Positions 15,455 through 15,526 of a stretch of 15,526 bases of DNA are shown here, piece by piece; the first letter of the stretch is position 1; each line of letters starts with the position of its first letter. The translations under genes were made by a program, and so were the position numbers. Below the pieces are notes generated by a model, which had not been told where the DNA came from, ran no database searches, and saw nothing but the letters and a program-made list of their open reading frames with translations. The stretch is from CAZCYE01 sp964502775 (GTDB lineage Bacteria > Actinomycetota > Acidimicrobiia > IMCC26256 > PALSA-555), in the NCBI GenBank assembly GCA_964502775.1, contig CAZCYE010000037.1, positions 1 through 15,526 on the forward strand, in the 5' to 3' direction.

Positions 15455-15526
15455 GCGGGTCCGGGCCCCGCGGCCCCGTACCCGGCACCGTGGGCGCCGC
15501 CGCCCTCCGGCTCGTGGGGGTGACCG
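15445..15526 (-). CDS. Possible 3' end of a convergent gene (partial)
   Basis: One minus-strand frame is open from the window edge to a TAG at 15447-15445 and reads GHPHEPEGGGAHGAGYGAAG, then PGPAQR. Most of its codons end in G or C, as in real genes here. The tail would overlap the flavodoxin-family gene by 10 bases. With only 26 residues, low complexity and no family signal, it may be chance. Confidence 0.3.
   Translation of the reverse strand, partial: GHPHEPEGGGAHGAGYGAAGPGPAQR
15456..15484. terminator. Imperfect GC-rich hairpin after the last plus-strand gene
   Basis: CGGGT pairs with ACCCG and an inner CGGG with CCCG, with one mismatch between them and a nine-base loop. It starts one base after the stop of the flavodoxin-family gene. 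There is no T run, so a terminator role is only suggested by position. Confidence 0.3.

Overview
The window is high-GC DNA (about 70% by eye) with strong G/C bias at third codon positions, short or overlapping gene junctions and many GTG starts. This fits an actinobacterium. Supporting signs are an F420-type (deazaflavin-dependent) oxidoreductase, TAGNNT-like promoter hexamers, and a PepSY protein beside an OmpR-type two-component system. An Acidimicrobiia-like lineage is plausible, but that is a guess from protein style and was not tested. Everything looks chromosomal. I saw no transposase, integrase, tRNA, rRNA or CRISPR. No stretch over 300 bases lacks a gene; the longest gap is the roughly 270-base divergent region upstream of gltB.

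Layout. (1) Bases 1-4874, minus strand: glutamate synthase, with the complete large subunit gltB followed by the N-terminal part of gltD, which runs off the left edge; the two genes overlap by 8 bases. (2) Bases 5150-8744, plus strand: three genes joined by two 4-base GTGA overlaps. They encode an unrecognised two-helix membrane protein with a duplicated cysteine motif, a protein with two GT2 glycosyltransferase domains, and a small membrane-anchored protein that may have an NTF2-like fold. (3) Bases 8780-12773: a signalling module. A small exported PepSY protein (minus) is divergent from a plus-strand operon of a secreted protein, an OmpR-family response regulator and a sensor histidine kinase. 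(4) Bases 12798-15454: a SAM methyltransferase (minus), a double ABM-like domain protein, a deazaflavin-dependent oxidoreductase and a flavodoxin-fold protein. (5) At the right edge, the possible 3' end of a convergent minus-strand gene.

The most notable non-coding signal lies between the PepSY gene and the secreted-protein operon. A 19-base element is present twice, in inverted orientation, with 17 of 19 positions identical. Each copy points toward the gene it precedes, 48 and 53 bases from the respective start codon. Each copy contains two TCAG-core half-sites 11 bases apart, the usual architecture for OmpR-family regulators. I infer that the response regulator of this operon controls both divergent units, linking the PepSY protein, the secreted protein and the two-component system into one autoregulated envelope-signalling circuit. 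The signal and output are unknown.
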